Source: Thiohalocapsa sp. ML1
GTDB lineage: Bacteria; Pseudomonadota; Gammaproteobacteria; Chromatiales; Chromatiaceae
Length of the DNA stretch: 40,205 bases
Direction of reading: 5' to 3'
Assembly (NCBI RefSeq): GCF_001469165.1
Contig: NZ_JABX01000050.1
Coordinates: 1-40,205, forward strand
In this document: positions 1 to 10,911 of the stretch, piece by piece
Layout: each line of letters opens with the position of its first letter
Position numbering within the stretch: position 1 is the first letter of the stretch
Notes under the pieces: model-generated
Told to the model about the DNA's origin: nothing
What the model saw: the letters and a program-made list of their open reading frames with translations, nothing else
The model's database searches: none
Made by a program: the position numbers and the translations under genes

Positions 1-1
1 A

Positions 2-440
2 GCGCGGCATGGCCAACCGCCCGGCTCCCACGATGCAGATCGCGCGCCGGGGGCATCGAGCCCCCGGCACGCGAAGCCGGCTGAAAGCCGGCGCTCCCAG
101 TCGGCGGCGTCTGGGCTTATAAGAGGGCACAGGCGCGGTCGTCCGCCCGGCGGCGCGGCATGGACAACCGCCCGGCTCCTGCGCCGCAGATCGCGCGCCG
201 GGGGCATCGAGCCCCCGGCACGCGAAGCCGGCTGAAAGCCGGCGCTCCCAGTCGGCGGCGTCTGGGCTGATCAGAGGCCACATGCGCGGTCGTCCGCCCG
301 GCGGCGCGGCATGGGCAACGGCCCGGCTCCCGCGCCGCAGATCGCGCGCCGGGGGCATCGAGCCCCCGGCACGCGAAGCCGGCTGAAAGCCGGCGCTCCC
401 AGTCCGCGCCGGCGCGGCGTCGAGCCCGCTTGTCGGGCAT
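2..440. repeat. Three tandem 151-bp REP-like units
   Basis: The phrase GCGCGGCATGG recurs at 2, 153 and 304, an exact 151-bp period; the third copy diverges after about 400. Each unit holds two hairpins: a 9-bp stem (GCCGGGGGC / GCCCCCGGC, loop ATCGA) and a 6-bp stem (GCCGGC / GCCGGC, loop TGAAA). A fourth copy, with the same right-hand tail down to ACCTCAGTT, lies near 19855-20039 inside the inserted element. The array probably continues beyond the left edge. No protein reading is credible, because 151 is not a multiple of three. Hairpin content resembles REP/BIME elements; any function is unknown. Confidence 0.85.
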
Positions 441-481
441 ACCTCAGTTGGGGACCACTTTTCGGTCAGCGCAGGTGATTC

Positions 482-525
482 AAGGGCCGAGGATGGCTCC
501 CTCGGCCCTCGGCCCTCGGCCCTTT
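482..525. repeat. Low-complexity inverted repeat, unit gggccga
   Basis: AGGGCCGAGG is followed within a few bases by CCTCGGCCCT and two further CTCGGCC phrases, so the stretch can fold into a strong hairpin with several registers. On the plus strand it ends in a short CCCTTTT tract. It lies downstream of the response regulator gene. The same phrase occurs at 8471-8570 and 20081-20145. Confidence 0.7.
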
Positions 526-553
526 TGCCCGCAAGCGCCGTGTGGTCGCGAAA

Positions 554-570
554 CTTGACTCGTCTGCAAG
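554..570 (-). repeat. Conserved 17-nt head motif
   Basis: Read on the minus strand this is CTTGCAGACGAGTCAAG, matching TTTGCAGATGAGTCAAG at 20046-20062 and 22829-22845. Five bases further on, the minus strand has CGACCACAC (548-540), then the gggccga palindrome. The 20046 copy shows the same order. Confidence 0.6.
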
Positions 571-591
571 CATGCGCCGCCGTCGAGCAAT

Positions 592-1272
592 CTAGGGTGC
601 GGGCTGTTCCCCTTCGTCCGTCCGGTCCTCCGACCGCCGCCCGGGAATGAGCTTGTGCTCGAAGGCGTAAGAAGTGAGTGCGCGATTGTCGGCGAGACCG
701 GTCTTGCGCAGGATATTGGAGCGGTGAACGTGGACGGTTTTGGGGCTGATGTTCAGCATCTCGCCGATCTCGGCCACGCTGTTGCCGAGGGCCAGGAGCC
801 TGAAAATCTCGAACTCCCGGTCGGTTAGCAGCTCGTGCGGGACGCGGTCGGAATCGTTGACCATGCGGTCGGCGAGCTGCTCGGCGAGCGCCGGGCTCAC
901 GTAGCGACGGCCGGACAGCACCCGGCGCAGGGCTTCGGCGAGGGTATCCGGCGCGACGCTCTTATGCACGTAGCCCGCGGCCCCGGCCCGGAGCGCCCGC
1001 AGGCCGTAGGGCGATTCGGGCATGGCCGTGAACACCAGCACGGGCACATCGGCGTGTGTCTTCACCAGCCGATTCAGGAAGCTGATGCCGCCCCCCTCGG
1101 TCAGGCCGATGTCGATCATGGCCGCGGACCAGATGCCGTTGCGCAGCTTAGTGATCGCCTCCGGCGCCGAGCCGACGCCGACGACCTCGAGCCCGAGCCC
1201 GGTGGCCTCCACCGCGTGCACAATACCGGCGCGCATCACGGGTTGCTCGTCAACTATCAAGAGTCTCTGCAC
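592..1272 (-). CDS. NarL/FixJ-family response regulator (orphan)
   Basis: This is a two-component response regulator and probable DNA-binding transcription factor of about 226 residues. The receiver domain (about 1-120) has the acidic pair D8-E9, the probable phosphoacceptor D54 (AAMIDIGL), the Thr of LVFTAM and the Lys of VHKS. The C-terminal LuxR-type helix-turn-helix starts at LTDREFEIFRLL. I chose the GTG at 1272 because the receiver fold begins there and a purine-rich GAGAGAGGA lies just upstream. A longer reading to 1374 would only translate the 13-bp tandem repeats. No histidine kinase is adjacent, so its partner is unknown. Confidence 0.85.
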   Translation of the reverse strand: MQRLLIVDEQPVMRAGIVHAVEATGLGLEVVGVGSAPEAITKLRNGIWSAAMIDIGLTEGGGISFLNRLVKTHADVPVLVFTAMPESPYGLRALRAGAAGYVHKSVAPDTLAEALRRVLSGRRYVSPALAEQLADRMVNDSDRVPHELLTDREFEIFRLLALGNSVAEIGEMLNISPKTVHVHRSNILRKTGLADNRALTSYAFEHKLIPGRRSEDRTDEGEQPAP

Positions 1273-1308
1273 GCGATCCTCTCTCGCTTGTGCCGCCGGG
1301 CACGATGG

Positions 1309-1360
1309 CCGGATGCTCTCTCCGGATGCTCTCTCCGGATGCTTTCTCCGGATGCTCGCC
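1309..1360. repeat. Four 13-bp tandem repeats in leader
   Basis: Four units of CCGGATGCTCTCT, with changes in the last two, run from 1309 to 1360. They end 37 bp upstream of the chosen start of the response regulator and so fall in its likely 5' leader or promoter. Each unit contains TCCGGA, a small palindrome. They could be direct-repeat operators or just low-complexity sequence. Apart from this and the hexamer array at 1488-1523, I see nothing further in the 1273-1614 gap. Confidence 0.75.
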
Positions 1361-1487
1361 GGGGCCGACGGCACATCGCGGACGAGATCGTTTCAGCGTC
1401 CCCGCCCGTGATGCGGCGCCCGATTCCCGCGGGCATGACGCACCATGCTCCCACGCGGGCGCGGCGCGCCGGCCGTCCGATTCGACA

Positions 1488-1523
<36 letters not shown>

Positions 1524-1614
1524 AGATAGTACGACATCGCCCCGGCCAATCGCCTGCGCGAGCGCAAACGAGGCCCGCAAAGGCTCGCGAGCCCCGCCGT
1601 AGCGGCTGTTTGCC

Positions 1615-3003
1615 TTACATTCGGTCGCCGACCTCACCCTCGGCCGTCTGCACCTCGACCTGCAGCCGGCCCTCGGCAAGCCTGACCTCGAGCCGTTCGC
1701 CCGGGCCGGTGTCGGCCGCCGAGCGGACCACTTTGCCGTCGGCGCTGCGCATGACGATGGCGTAGCCGCGCCGCAGCACGGCGAGCGGGCTCAGGGCATC
1801 CAACTGCGCGACCAGCGCCTGCAGCCGCGCTCGCCGCTGCCGGAGCAGCCCAGGGCCGAGCAGCCCCAAGCGCTGCATGAGCGCCTGCGCGCGCAGTCGC
1901 TGCTCGCGCAGACGCCGTGCCGGCGCCGCCGCGAGCAACGCGGCGCGGCGCTCGCGCAGCACCGCCCGGTCATCGCGCAGCCGCCGGTCCATGACCTGCA
2001 TGAGCCGCAGCCCAAGCCGATCCAGAACCTGCGCCTGCTGTTGCAACCGGGCGGCGGGGTGTCGCAGGCGCAGCCGCCGCGTGACCGCCGCGAGGCGCTG
2101 CGCCGTCGCGACCATGCGCCCGCGTACTTTGTCGGACGAGCGGCGGTGCAGCGCAACCAGCCGCTCACGTAACGCGTCCGCGGCAGGCACGGCAAGCTCC
2201 GCCGCCGCCGACGGCGTCGGTGCCCGACGATCGGCGGCCAGATCGGCGATGCTGAGATCGATCTCGTGGCCGATGCCGGTGAGCAGTGGGATGCCGGACG
2301 CGCGGATGGCATGCGCGAGGGCCTCGTCGTTGAAGGCCATCAGGTCCTCCAGCGAGCCTCCGCCGCGCGCCAGGATCAGCAGGTCGCAGTCGGCGCGCCG
2401 GTTGGCGAGCGCGAGCGCCGCACAGATGGCCTGCGCCGCGCCGTCGCCCTGCACCGGCACCGGATAGATCAGCACCGGCACCAGCGGCAGGCGCCGACAC
2501 AGCACGTTCAGCATGTCATGCACCGCGGCCCCGTTCGGCGAGGTGATGAGCCCGATCTGCGCCGGCAGCCGCGGCAGCGGGCGCTTGTCGGCCTCGGCGA
2601 AGAGCCCGAGCGCCGCCAACCGGCGCTTGCGCCGCTCCAGCTCCAGCCGCAGGGCGCCCTCGCCGGCGGGCTCCATGTGCTCGACGCGCAACTGAAAGTC
2701 CCCGCGCGACTCGAACAACGTGAGCCGCGCGCGCAGCAGCACCTGCTGGCCGTTGGCGGGGCGGAAGGCGAGCAGCCGCCGGCGCGGCTTGAACATCGCG
2801 CAGCGCACCTGGGCGCCGGCGTCCTTGAGCGTGAAGTAGCAGTGCCCGGACGGCGGCTCGGCGAGGTTCGAGATCTCGCCCTGCACCCACAGCATCGGCA
2901 GCGCGGCCTCGAGGATGGCCCGCGCCTCGGCGTTGAGACGGGATACGGTCCAGATATCGCGCTCAAAATCGAGCGCCTGCGCGGGGCTGGCGGCGAAGGA
3001 CAT
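1615..3003 (-). CDS. xseA: Exodeoxyribonuclease VII large subunit
   Basis: XseA is the catalytic large subunit of exonuclease VII, which degrades single-stranded DNA to oligonucleotides with XseB. The 462-residue protein begins MSFAASPAQALDFERDIWTV. It has the N-terminal OB-fold (LWVQGEISNLAEPPSGHCYF, then TLKDAGAQVRCAMF), the central nuclease segment with ARGGGSLEDLMAFNDE and GIGHEIDLSIADLAAD, and a long Arg/Leu-rich coiled-coil region. I took the ATG at 3003, not the upstream in-frame start at 3096, because homologues start close to this point. It is divergent from guaB, as in many gammaproteobacteria. Confidence 0.93.
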   Translation of the reverse strand: MSFAASPAQALDFERDIWTVSRLNAEARAILEAALPMLWVQGEISNLAEPPSGHCYFTLKDAGAQVRCAMFKPRRRLLAFRPANGQQVLLRARLTLFESRGDFQLRVEHMEPAGEGALRLELERRKRRLAALGLFAEADKRPLPRLPAQIGLITSPNGAAVHDMLNVLCRRLPLVPVLIYPVPVQGDGAAQAICAALALANRRADCDLLILARGGGSLEDLMAFNDEALAHAIRASGIPLLTGIGHEIDLSIADLAADRRAPTPSAAAELAVPAADALRERLVALHRRSSDKVRGRMVATAQRLAAVTRRLRLRHPAARLQQQAQVLDRLGLRLMQVMDRRLRDDRAVLRERRAALLAAAPARRLREQRLRAQALMQRLGLLGPGLLRQRRARLQALVAQLDALSPLAVLRRGYAIVMRSADGKVVRSAADTGPGERLEVRLAEGRLQVEVQTAEGEVGDRM

Positions 3004-3142
3004 AATCAGTGTGGCGGAGCTGCTGCGGACGGCTTCGTGGAGGTTGAGGCTTACCCTGGGGCGAGGCCGGAGCCGGGGCCGCCCGACGTCGGGCAAGCAG
3101 GCAGGGCGCGGGCCGATCGGGCGCTTGCCGCAAAAGTGCCGG

Positions 3143-3171
3143 TTTACCGACTCGCGTTGAATTCCTATGAT
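3143..3171 (+). promoter_or_regulatory. Probable sigma-70 promoter of guaB
   Basis: TTTACC (3143-3148, 4 of 6 matches to TTGACA) is separated by 17 bp from TATGAT (3166-3171, 5 of 6 matches to TATAAT). Transcription would start near 3178, about 40 nt before the guaB ATG. A GGAG ribosome-binding site lies at 3204-3207. I saw no convincing PurR-type operator. Confidence 0.6.
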
Positions 3172-3196
3172 AAGAGGTTAACTCATCGGCACCTGA

Positions 3197-4684
<1,488 letters not shown>

Positions 4685-4690
4685 GCGGCT

Positions 4691-4777
4691 AGGGGCTAGA
4701 TGCTAGGGGCTAGGGTCCGATCGCGCCGGGGCCCACGGCTCACCTGACTAGTCCCTAGCCCCTAGCGACTAGCCCCT
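4691..4777. repeat. 25-bp inverted repeat in guaB-guaA junction
   Basis: The left arm (4691-4715) and right arm (4753-4777) are reverse complements at 23 of 25 positions. They are made of the phrase CTAGGGG repeated in shifting phase, with a 37-nt loop between them. The left arm starts 6 bp after the guaB stop and the right arm ends 1 bp before the guaA ATG. A folded mRNA would hide the guaA start region, and no Shine-Dalgarno sequence is visible there. There is no U-tract, so it is not a typical terminator. Confidence 0.85.
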
Positions 4778-4778
4778 C

Positions 4779-6353
4779 ATGTCCAACATCCATTCCCACC
4801 GCCTCCTGATCCTCGACTTCGGCTCCCAGTACACGCAGCTCATTGCCCGGCGCGTGCGCGAGGCCGGCGTCTACTGCGAGCTGCATCCCTGGGACATGGA
4901 TGCGGCGCTGATCCGCGAGTTTGCGCCGAGCGGGGTCATTCTCTCCGGCGGCCCGCAGTCGGTGCACGAGGCCGAGACGCCGCGGGCTGACCCGCTGGTG
5001 TTCGATCTCGGCGTGCCGGTGCTCGGCATCTGCTATGGCATGCAGACCATGGCCGCGCAGCTCGGCGGCAGCGTCGCGCCGGCCACCGAGCGCGAGTACG
5101 GCTATGCGCAGGTGCGCGCCCGCGGGCATTCCAAGCTGCTGCGGGACATCGAGGACCACACCACGCCCGAGGGCTACGGCCTGCTCGACGTCTGGATGAG
5201 CCACGGCGACCGCGTCGAGGCCCTCCCTGACGGCTTTCGCGTCATCGCCGAGACCGACAACGCCCCGCTCGCCGGCATTGCCGACGAGGCGCGCGGCTTC
5301 TACGGTGTGCAGTTCCACCCCGAGGTCACGCACACGCGCCAGGGCCAGCGCATCATCGAGCGCTTCTGCCACGAGATCTGCGGCTGCGGGCGGCTGTGGA
5401 CGCCGACCAACATCATCGACGACGCCATCGCCGCGGTACGCGCTCAGGTGGGCGGCGACGAAGTGCTGCTCGGCCTCTCCGGCGGCGTGGACTCCTCCGT
5501 GGTCGCCGCGCTGCTGCACCGGGCCATCGGCGAGCAGCTCACCTGCGTGTTCGTGGACAACGGCCTGCTGCGGCTCGGCGAAGGTGACCAGGTCATGGCC
5601 ACCTTCGCGCGTCACATGGGCGTGCGCGTGATCCGCGTGGATGCGGCGGACCGGTTCCTGTCGCGGCTCGCCGGCGTCGAGGACCCGGAGCAGAAGCGCA
5701 AGGTCATCGGCAATACCTTCATCGACGTGTTCGACACCGAGGCCGCCAAGCTGCCCGGTGTGAAGTGGCTGGCACAGGGGACCATCTACCCGGACGTGAT
5801 CGAGTCCGCGGGCGCCAAGACCGGCAAGGCCAAGGTCATCAAGTCCCACCACAACGTCGGCGGCCTGCCGGAGCAGATGAACCTCAAGCTCATCGAGCCG
5901 CTGCGGGAGCTGTTCAAGGACGAGGTGCGCCGGCTGGGCATCGAGCTCGGCCTGCCGGCGGAGATGGTGTACCGCCATCCCTTCCCCGGCCCCGGCCTTG
6001 GCGTGCGCATCTTGGGCGAGGTACGGAAAGACTTCGCCGACACGCTGCGCCGGGCGGATCATATCTACATCGAAGAGCTGCGCGCCGCCGGGCTCTACGA
6101 CAAGGTCTCGCAGGCGTTTGCGGTGTTTCTGCCGGTGCGCTCCGTCGGCGTCGTCGGCGACAACCGCCAGTACGCGCACGTCATTGCGCTACGCGCGGTC
6201 GAGACCTTGGACTTCATGACCGCGTGCTGGGCGCACCTGCCCTACGCGTTTCTGGACCAGGTCTGCCGGCGTATCGTCAACGAGGTGCCGGGCGTCTCCC
6301 GCGTCGTCTACGACATCACCGGCAAGCCACCGGGCACCATCGAGTGGGAGTGA
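4779..6353 (+). CDS. guaA: GMP synthase (glutamine-hydrolysing)
   Basis: GuaA converts XMP to GMP using ATP and glutamine. At 524 residues it is full length. The N-terminal class I glutamine amidotransferase has the nucleophile C85 in GICYGMQ and the His/Glu pair in [10 protein letters not shown]. The ATP-pyrophosphatase domain has the P-loop SGGVDS at 234-239, and the C-terminal dimerisation domain ends KPPGTIEWE. The start fits homologues ([20 protein letters not shown]). No ribosome-binding site precedes it, because the inverted repeat at 4691-4777 occupies that position. It probably shares a transcript with guaB. Confidence 0.97.
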   Translation: MSNIHSHRLLILDFGSQYTQLIARRVREAGVYCELHPWDMDAALIREFAPSGVILSGGPQSVHEAETPRADPLVFDLGVPVLGICYGMQTMAAQLGGSVAPATEREYGYAQVRARGHSKLLRDIEDHTTPEGYGLLDVWMSHGDRVEALPDGFRVIAETDNAPLAGIADEARGFYGVQFHPEVTHTRQGQRIIERFCHEICGCGRLWTPTNIIDDAIAAVRAQVGGDEVLLGLSGGVDSSVVAALLHRAIGEQLTCVFVDNGLLRLGEGDQVMATFARHMGVRVIRVDAADRFLSRLAGVEDPEQKRKVIGNTFIDVFDTEAAKLPGVKWLAQGTIYPDVIESAGAKTGKAKVIKSHHNVGGLPEQMNLKLIEPLRELFKDEVRRLGIELGLPAEMVYRHPFPGPGLGVRILGEVRKDFADTLRRADHIYIEELRAAGLYDKVSQAFAVFLPVRSVGVVGDNRQYAHVIALRAVETLDFMTACWAHLPYAFLDQVCRRIVNEVPGVSRVVYDITGKPPGTIEWE

Positions 6354-6445
6354 GCGGCGGACTCGGCCCGCACGCCGACCCGATCTCGCGGCGCCGGTCG
6401 TGCCGCCCCGCAATACCGCACTGGAGCCCGATCTTGCGGCGCTGA

Positions 6446-7003
<558 letters not shown>

Positions 7004-7165
7004 CATTGACGACGAAGCCATGCTTGACTTGCGAACCCTTCCCGTTGAGCCCGTACCGCAGCCCCTCCCGCTGTCACACTACTGTCATCAGGAATAGACT
7101 CGGCAGCGCGGCGTCGGGGCGCCGACCGCGGCGGCGGCTCCGCCGGCCTTGACGGCTTTCCCGCA

Positions 7166-8371
7166 ATGGTTACGCGCAAGAAGAACGGCCCGAAGCGCAT
7201 CGGCTTCGTCTCCACCCGCATCAGCGGCACCGATGGCGTCAGTCTGGAAATCGAGAAATGGGCGCACGTGCTCGAATCCATGGGGCACAGATGCTTTTAC
7301 ATCGCCGGGCTCTGCGACGACCGCCCGCCGGAGCGCTGCCACGTCATCCCGGAGGCGCATTTCCGCCACCCGGACATTGAGGTCGTGAGCCGGGAGTCCT
7401 TCGGCGGGCGGCTACGTGCGCCGGAGCTGAGCGACCGGGTGCGGGAGCTGACGGCGCGCATCGATGCGCAATTGCGCGCGGCCATCGAGCGCTTCGACCT
7501 CGACGTGCTCATCGCCGAGAACTGCCTGACCATCCCGATGAACATCCCCCTCGGGCTCGCACTGGTGGAGACCATCATGGAGACGCCGGTGGCCTGCATC
7601 GCGCATCACCACGACTTCGTCTGGGAGCGGGACCGATTCCTAGTGAACTGCGTCGATGACTATCTGGTCACGGCCTTTCCGCCGCGGCTCGCGCAGATCG
7701 ACCATGTCGTGATCAACACCCAGGCCGCGAGCGAGTTCAGCCGCCGCACTGGCCTGCCCTGCACCGTGGTGCCGAACGTGATGGACTTCGACCGGCCGCC
7801 GGCCGCTGCGGCCCCGCGCGGGCTGCGGGCGGCGCTTGGCATCCGCGATGACGACATTCTGGTGCTGCAGCCCACGCGCATCGTGCAGCGCAAGGGCATC
7901 GAGACCTCCATCGAGCTGGTGCGGCGGCTCGATGACCCGCGCGTGAAACTCGTGGTGTCGCATACCGCCGGCGACGAGGGCGACACCTATGCCCGGCGCA
8001 TCCTGGACTACGCCGCGCTGCTCGGCGTGGAGCTGATCCTGGCCGGCGACGTCATCGACGCGGGCGGGGCGGACTCCGGGGCCGCGCCCTTTAGCATCTG
8101 GGACGCCTACGAGGAGGCGGACCTCATCACCTATCCGAGCACCTACGAGGGCTTCGGCAACGCCTTTCTGGAGGCCGTGTACCATCGCAGGCCCATCCTC
8201 TGTAATCGCTACTCGATTTTTCGCACCGACATCGAGCCGCTCGGCTTCAACACCATCGAGATCGACGGCTACATCACCGATGACGTGCTCGCCGAGGTGC
8301 GCCGGGTGCTGGAAGACGCCGCGTATCGGCAGGACATGGTGGAGCAGAACTTCCGCATCGGGCTCCAGTAA
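7166..8371 (+). CDS. GT4-type glycosyltransferase, cut by in-frame TAA
   Basis: This is a group 1 (GT-B fold) glycosyltransferase of 401 residues up to the TAA at 8369-8371. The N-terminal half has RIGFVSTRISGTDGVSLEIE. The donor-binding half has LVLQPTRIVQRKGIE (first residue read as I) and TYPSTYEGFGNAFLEAV, the E-x7-E region. The same frame stays open after the TAA for 32 plausible residues (FSYRRVATEMQALL and on) to a TGA at 8468-8470, and an intergenic repeat begins at 8471. The expected residue at the TAA is Tyr, as family members often carry a YFSY-like segment there. I infer a recent nonsense mutation or a sequencing error that removes the last helices. It precedes the sucrose genes, so a role in compatible-solute synthesis is likely; the acceptor is unknown. 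No clear SD precedes the ATG. Confidence 0.8.
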   Translation: MVTRKKNGPKRIGFVSTRISGTDGVSLEIEKWAHVLESMGHRCFYIAGLCDDRPPERCHVIPEAHFRHPDIEVVSRESFGGRLRAPELSDRVRELTARIDAQLRAAIERFDLDVLIAENCLTIPMNIPLGLALVETIMETPVACIAHHHDFVWERDRFLVNCVDDYLVTAFPPRLAQIDHVVINTQAASEFSRRTGLPCTVVPNVMDFDRPPAAAAPRGLRAALGIRDDDILVLQPTRIVQRKGIETSIELVRRLDDPRVKLVVSHTAGDEGDTYARRILDYAALLGVELILAGDVIDAGGADSGAAPFSIWDAYEEADLITYPSTYEGFGNAFLEAVYHRRPILCNRYSIFRTDIEPLGFNTIEIDGYITDDVLAEVRRVLEDAAYRQDMVEQNFRIGLQ

Positions 8372-8470
8372 TTCAGCTACCGCCGTGTCGCCACGGAGAT
8401 GCAGGCGCTGCTGTCGGCGCCGAACCTGATCACGCACGGGCTTGACCCGGAGCGGTGCTTCACCTCTTGA

Positions 8471-8570
8471 GGGCAGAGGGCGGTGGGCAAAGGGCGAAGG
8501 TGAAGGGCCGAGAGCCGAGGGCCAAAGGAGCCCGCCCTCCTCGGCCCTTGGCCCTCGGCCCTTTGGTTCT
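8471..8570. repeat. Low-complexity inverted repeat, unit gggccga/gggcaaa
   Basis: The array begins on the first base after the original stop codon (8468-8470) of the glycosyltransferase frame. GGGCAAAGGGCGAAGG and GAAGGGCCGAGAGCCGAGGG form the left arm. CCTCGGCCCTTGGCCCTCGG followed by CCCTTTGG forms the right arm. The result is a long imperfect hairpin between the glycosyltransferase and the sucrose-phosphate synthase. Confidence 0.75.
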
Positions 8571-8658
8571 GCGCCAAGCGCGGCCCGCCCCCGACTGGAG
8601 CCGGCGGGCCTGAGGCGTTAGTCTGGGGCATGTCTCGACACGCCGCTCCGGCAAGCCC

Positions 8659-10809
8659 ATGACCGACGATCCCCTCTACATCGCGCTGATCAGCGTCCAC
8701 GGCCTGCTCCGCGGGCAACAACTGGAGCTCGGCCGCGACGCCGACACCGGCGGGCAGACGCTCTATGTGGTGGAGCTGGCCCGGGCGCTCGCGGCCCGGC
8801 CCGATGTCGCGCGCGTGGATCTCTTCACGCGGCTCGTGGACGACCCGGCCGTGAGCCCCGACTACGCGGTGCCCATCGAGGACCTTGGGGCGGGCGCGCG
8901 CATCGTCCGCGTCCCGGCCGGCCCCGCCGGCTACCTGCCGAAAGAGCAGCTCTGGGACCACCTGGACGCCTTAGCGGACAACATGCTCGCGTTCCTGCGC
9001 GAGCAGGACCTTCTGCCCAAGCTGCTGCACAGCCACTACGCCGACGCGGGCTATGTCGGTGCCAGGCTTACGGCGCAGCTCGGCGTGCCCCTGGTGCATA
9101 CCGGGCATTCGCTCGGGCGCGTCAAGCGTCAGCGGCTTTTGGCTTCCGGCGTGAAGCAGGAGCTGATCGATACGCGCTACACCATGGACCGGCGCATCAA
9201 TGCGGAGGAAGAGGTCCTCGCCGCCGCGGCCCTCGTCATCACCAGCACGACGCAGGAGATCGAGGAGCAATACGGGCTCTACGATCACTACCAGCCCGAG
9301 CGCATGAGCGTGATCCCGCCGGGGACGGACCTAGAGCGCTTCCACCCGCCGACGGGCGCCGAGCAGCAGAGCGCCATCGGCCGGGAGCTGGAGCGTTTCC
9401 TGAGCGAGCCGCGCAAACCGATGATCCTGGCGCTGTCCCGGCCGGACGAGCGCAAGAACATCGCGACGCTCATCGAGGCCTACGGCGCGTCGGACGAGCT
9501 GCAGCGCGCCGCAAACCTGGTCATCGTCGCCGGCAATCGCGACGACATCCGGGAGCTCGACGCCGGCGCGCAGCAGGTGCTCACCGATGTCCTGATCCTC
9601 ATCGACCTCTACGACCTCTACGGCCGCGTCGCCTACCCCAAGCACCACGGCGCCGACGACGTGCCGCTGCTCTACCAGCTCACCGCAGCCTCCCACGGCG
9701 TCTTCGTCAACCCGGCGCTCACCGAGCCCTTTGGCCTCACGCTCATCGAGGCAGCCGCGAGCGGCCTGCCCATCGTCGCCACCGAGGACGGCGGCCCCAT
9801 CGACATCGTCAAGCATTGCCGAAACGGCATCCTCATCGATCCGCTCGATACCCAGGACATCACCAAGGCCCTGCTCAAGGTGCTGAGCGACCGCAGCCGC
9901 TGGCGCGAGTTTGCGCGGAACGGCATCGCCGGCGTGCGCGAGCATTACTCCTGGGAGGCCCACGCCGAGAGCTACATGGCGGCCGTCGCACCGCTGCTCG
10001 CGCGCGTGGCACCGCCGCCGCGGCACCCGATGACACGCCGGCCCATGCTTTATCACGACCGCGCCATCTTCACGGACCTCGACCAGAACCTGCTTGGCGA
10101 CCCTGACTCGCTCGCGGACTTCATCCGCATCATCCGCGAGAACCGCAAGTGCACCAGCTTCGGCATCGCCACCGGGCGCCGGCTCGATTCGGCGCTCGCC
10201 ATCATGCGCCGCTACGGCATCCCGCGCCCGGACGTGCTCATCACCGGCCTCGGCACCGAGATCTATTACGCCCCGCAACTGACCCAGGACCATGCCTGGT
10301 CGCGCTACATCGACTACCTCTGGCACCCGCGCCGCGTGCGCGACACGCTGGCGGACCTGCCCGGCATCGAGCGCCAGCCGCGCACGGAGCAGAGCCGCTT
10401 CAAGGTCAGCTTCTACATCGACCCGAATCGCGCCCCGGGGCTGGACGAGATCGGCAGCCTGCTGCACCAGGCGGACCTGCACATCAACCTGAACCTCTCC
10501 TTCGGGCAGTTCCTGGACGTGGTGCCGGCGCGGGCCTCCAAGGGCCTGGCGCTGCACTACGTGGTCGATCAATGGGGCATCCCGCTGGAGCACTGCCTCG
10601 CCGCCGGCGGCAGCGGCGCGGACGAGGACATGATGCGCGGCAACACGCTGGCCGTCGTCGTCGCCAACCGCCACCACGAGGAGCTCTCGCAGCTCACCGA
10701 CACCCAGGGCATCTACTTCGCCGAGGCGCCCTATGCCGCGGGCATCCTGGAGGCGATCGAGCACTATCGGTTCTTCGATGCCTGTCAGGTGCCGCGGGCG
10801 CCGGATTAG
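8659..10809 (+). CDS. sps: Sucrose-phosphate synthase (GT-B plus HAD-like domain)
   Basis: This enzyme makes sucrose-6-phosphate from a nucleotide-sugar glucose donor and fructose-6-phosphate. It has 716 residues. The glycosyltransferase part (1-455) has the substrate loop GRDADTGGQTLYVVELARAL, HSHYADAGYVG, HTGHSLGRVKRQRLL and the donor motif EPFGLTLIE (E356 and E364). A HAD-like domain starts near residue 463. Its motif I is D473-L-D475-Q-N (Asn where Thr is usual). Its motif IV reads GGSGADED (650-657), with Gly in place of the first metal-binding Asp. The phosphatase domain is therefore probably inactive, which fits the separate phosphatase gene that follows. The ATG at 8659 gives the expected N-terminus; no strong SD is seen. 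Confidence 0.9.
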   Translation: MTDDPLYIALISVHGLLRGQQLELGRDADTGGQTLYVVELARALAARPDVARVDLFTRLVDDPAVSPDYAVPIEDLGAGARIVRVPAGPAGYLPKEQLWDHLDALADNMLAFLREQDLLPKLLHSHYADAGYVGARLTAQLGVPLVHTGHSLGRVKRQRLLASGVKQELIDTRYTMDRRINAEEEVLAAAALVITSTTQEIEEQYGLYDHYQPERMSVIPPGTDLERFHPPTGAEQQSAIGRELERFLSEPRKPMILALSRPDERKNIATLIEAYGASDELQRAANLVIVAGNRDDIRELDAGAQQVLTDVLILIDLYDLYGRVAYPKHHGADDVPLLYQLTAASHGVFVNPALTEPFGLTLIEAAASGLPIVATEDGGPIDIVKHCRNGILIDPLDTQDITKALLKVLSDRSRWREFARNGIAGVREHYSWEAHAESYMAAVAPLLARVAPPPRHPMTRRPMLYHDRAIFTDLDQNLLGDPDSLADFIRIIRENRKCTSFGIATGRRLDSALAIMRRYGIPRPDVLITGLGTEIYYAPQLTQDHAWSRYIDYLWHPRRVRDTLADLPGIERQPRTEQSRFKVSFYIDPNRAPGLDEIGSLLHQADLHINLNLSFGQFLDVVPARASKGLALHYVVDQWGIPLEHCLAAGGSGADEDMMRGNTLAVVVANRHHEELSQLTDTQGIYFAEAPYAAGILEAIEHYRFFDACQVPRAPD

Positions 10810-10860
10810 GCGGGAGTACCAGAGTGCGGGAGTGCAATGGCGGCGAAATCCGAGGTTTAA

Positions 10861-10887
10861 GGAAACGCGGAAGTCTTCGGCGTTTCC
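10861..10887. other. Near-perfect palindrome after sps
   Basis: GGAAACGCGGAAG and CTTCGGCGTTTCC form a 27-bp near-palindrome with an 8-bp perfect outer stem, 51 bp after the sps stop. There is no U-run in either direction, so intrinsic termination is doubtful. It may be a dispersed hairpin repeat. Confidence 0.5.
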
Positions 10888-10911
10888 CGCCGGGCACGCG
10901 GTGAGAGGGGC

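Noticed and set aside
117-440. Minus-strand ORF of 107 residues
   Set aside because: It is a translation of the 151-bp repeats; the period is not a multiple of three, the composition is Arg/Ala/Gly-rich and no ribosome site is present.
2-440. CRISPR-like array of long units
   Set aside because: Whole 151-bp units are nearly identical, with no unique spacers between shorter repeats.
8369-8371. Programmed read-through or recoding of the TAA in the glycosyltransferase
   Set aside because: TAA is not a known pyrrolysine or selenocysteine codon, and no recoding structure is evident; a point mutation or read error is simpler.
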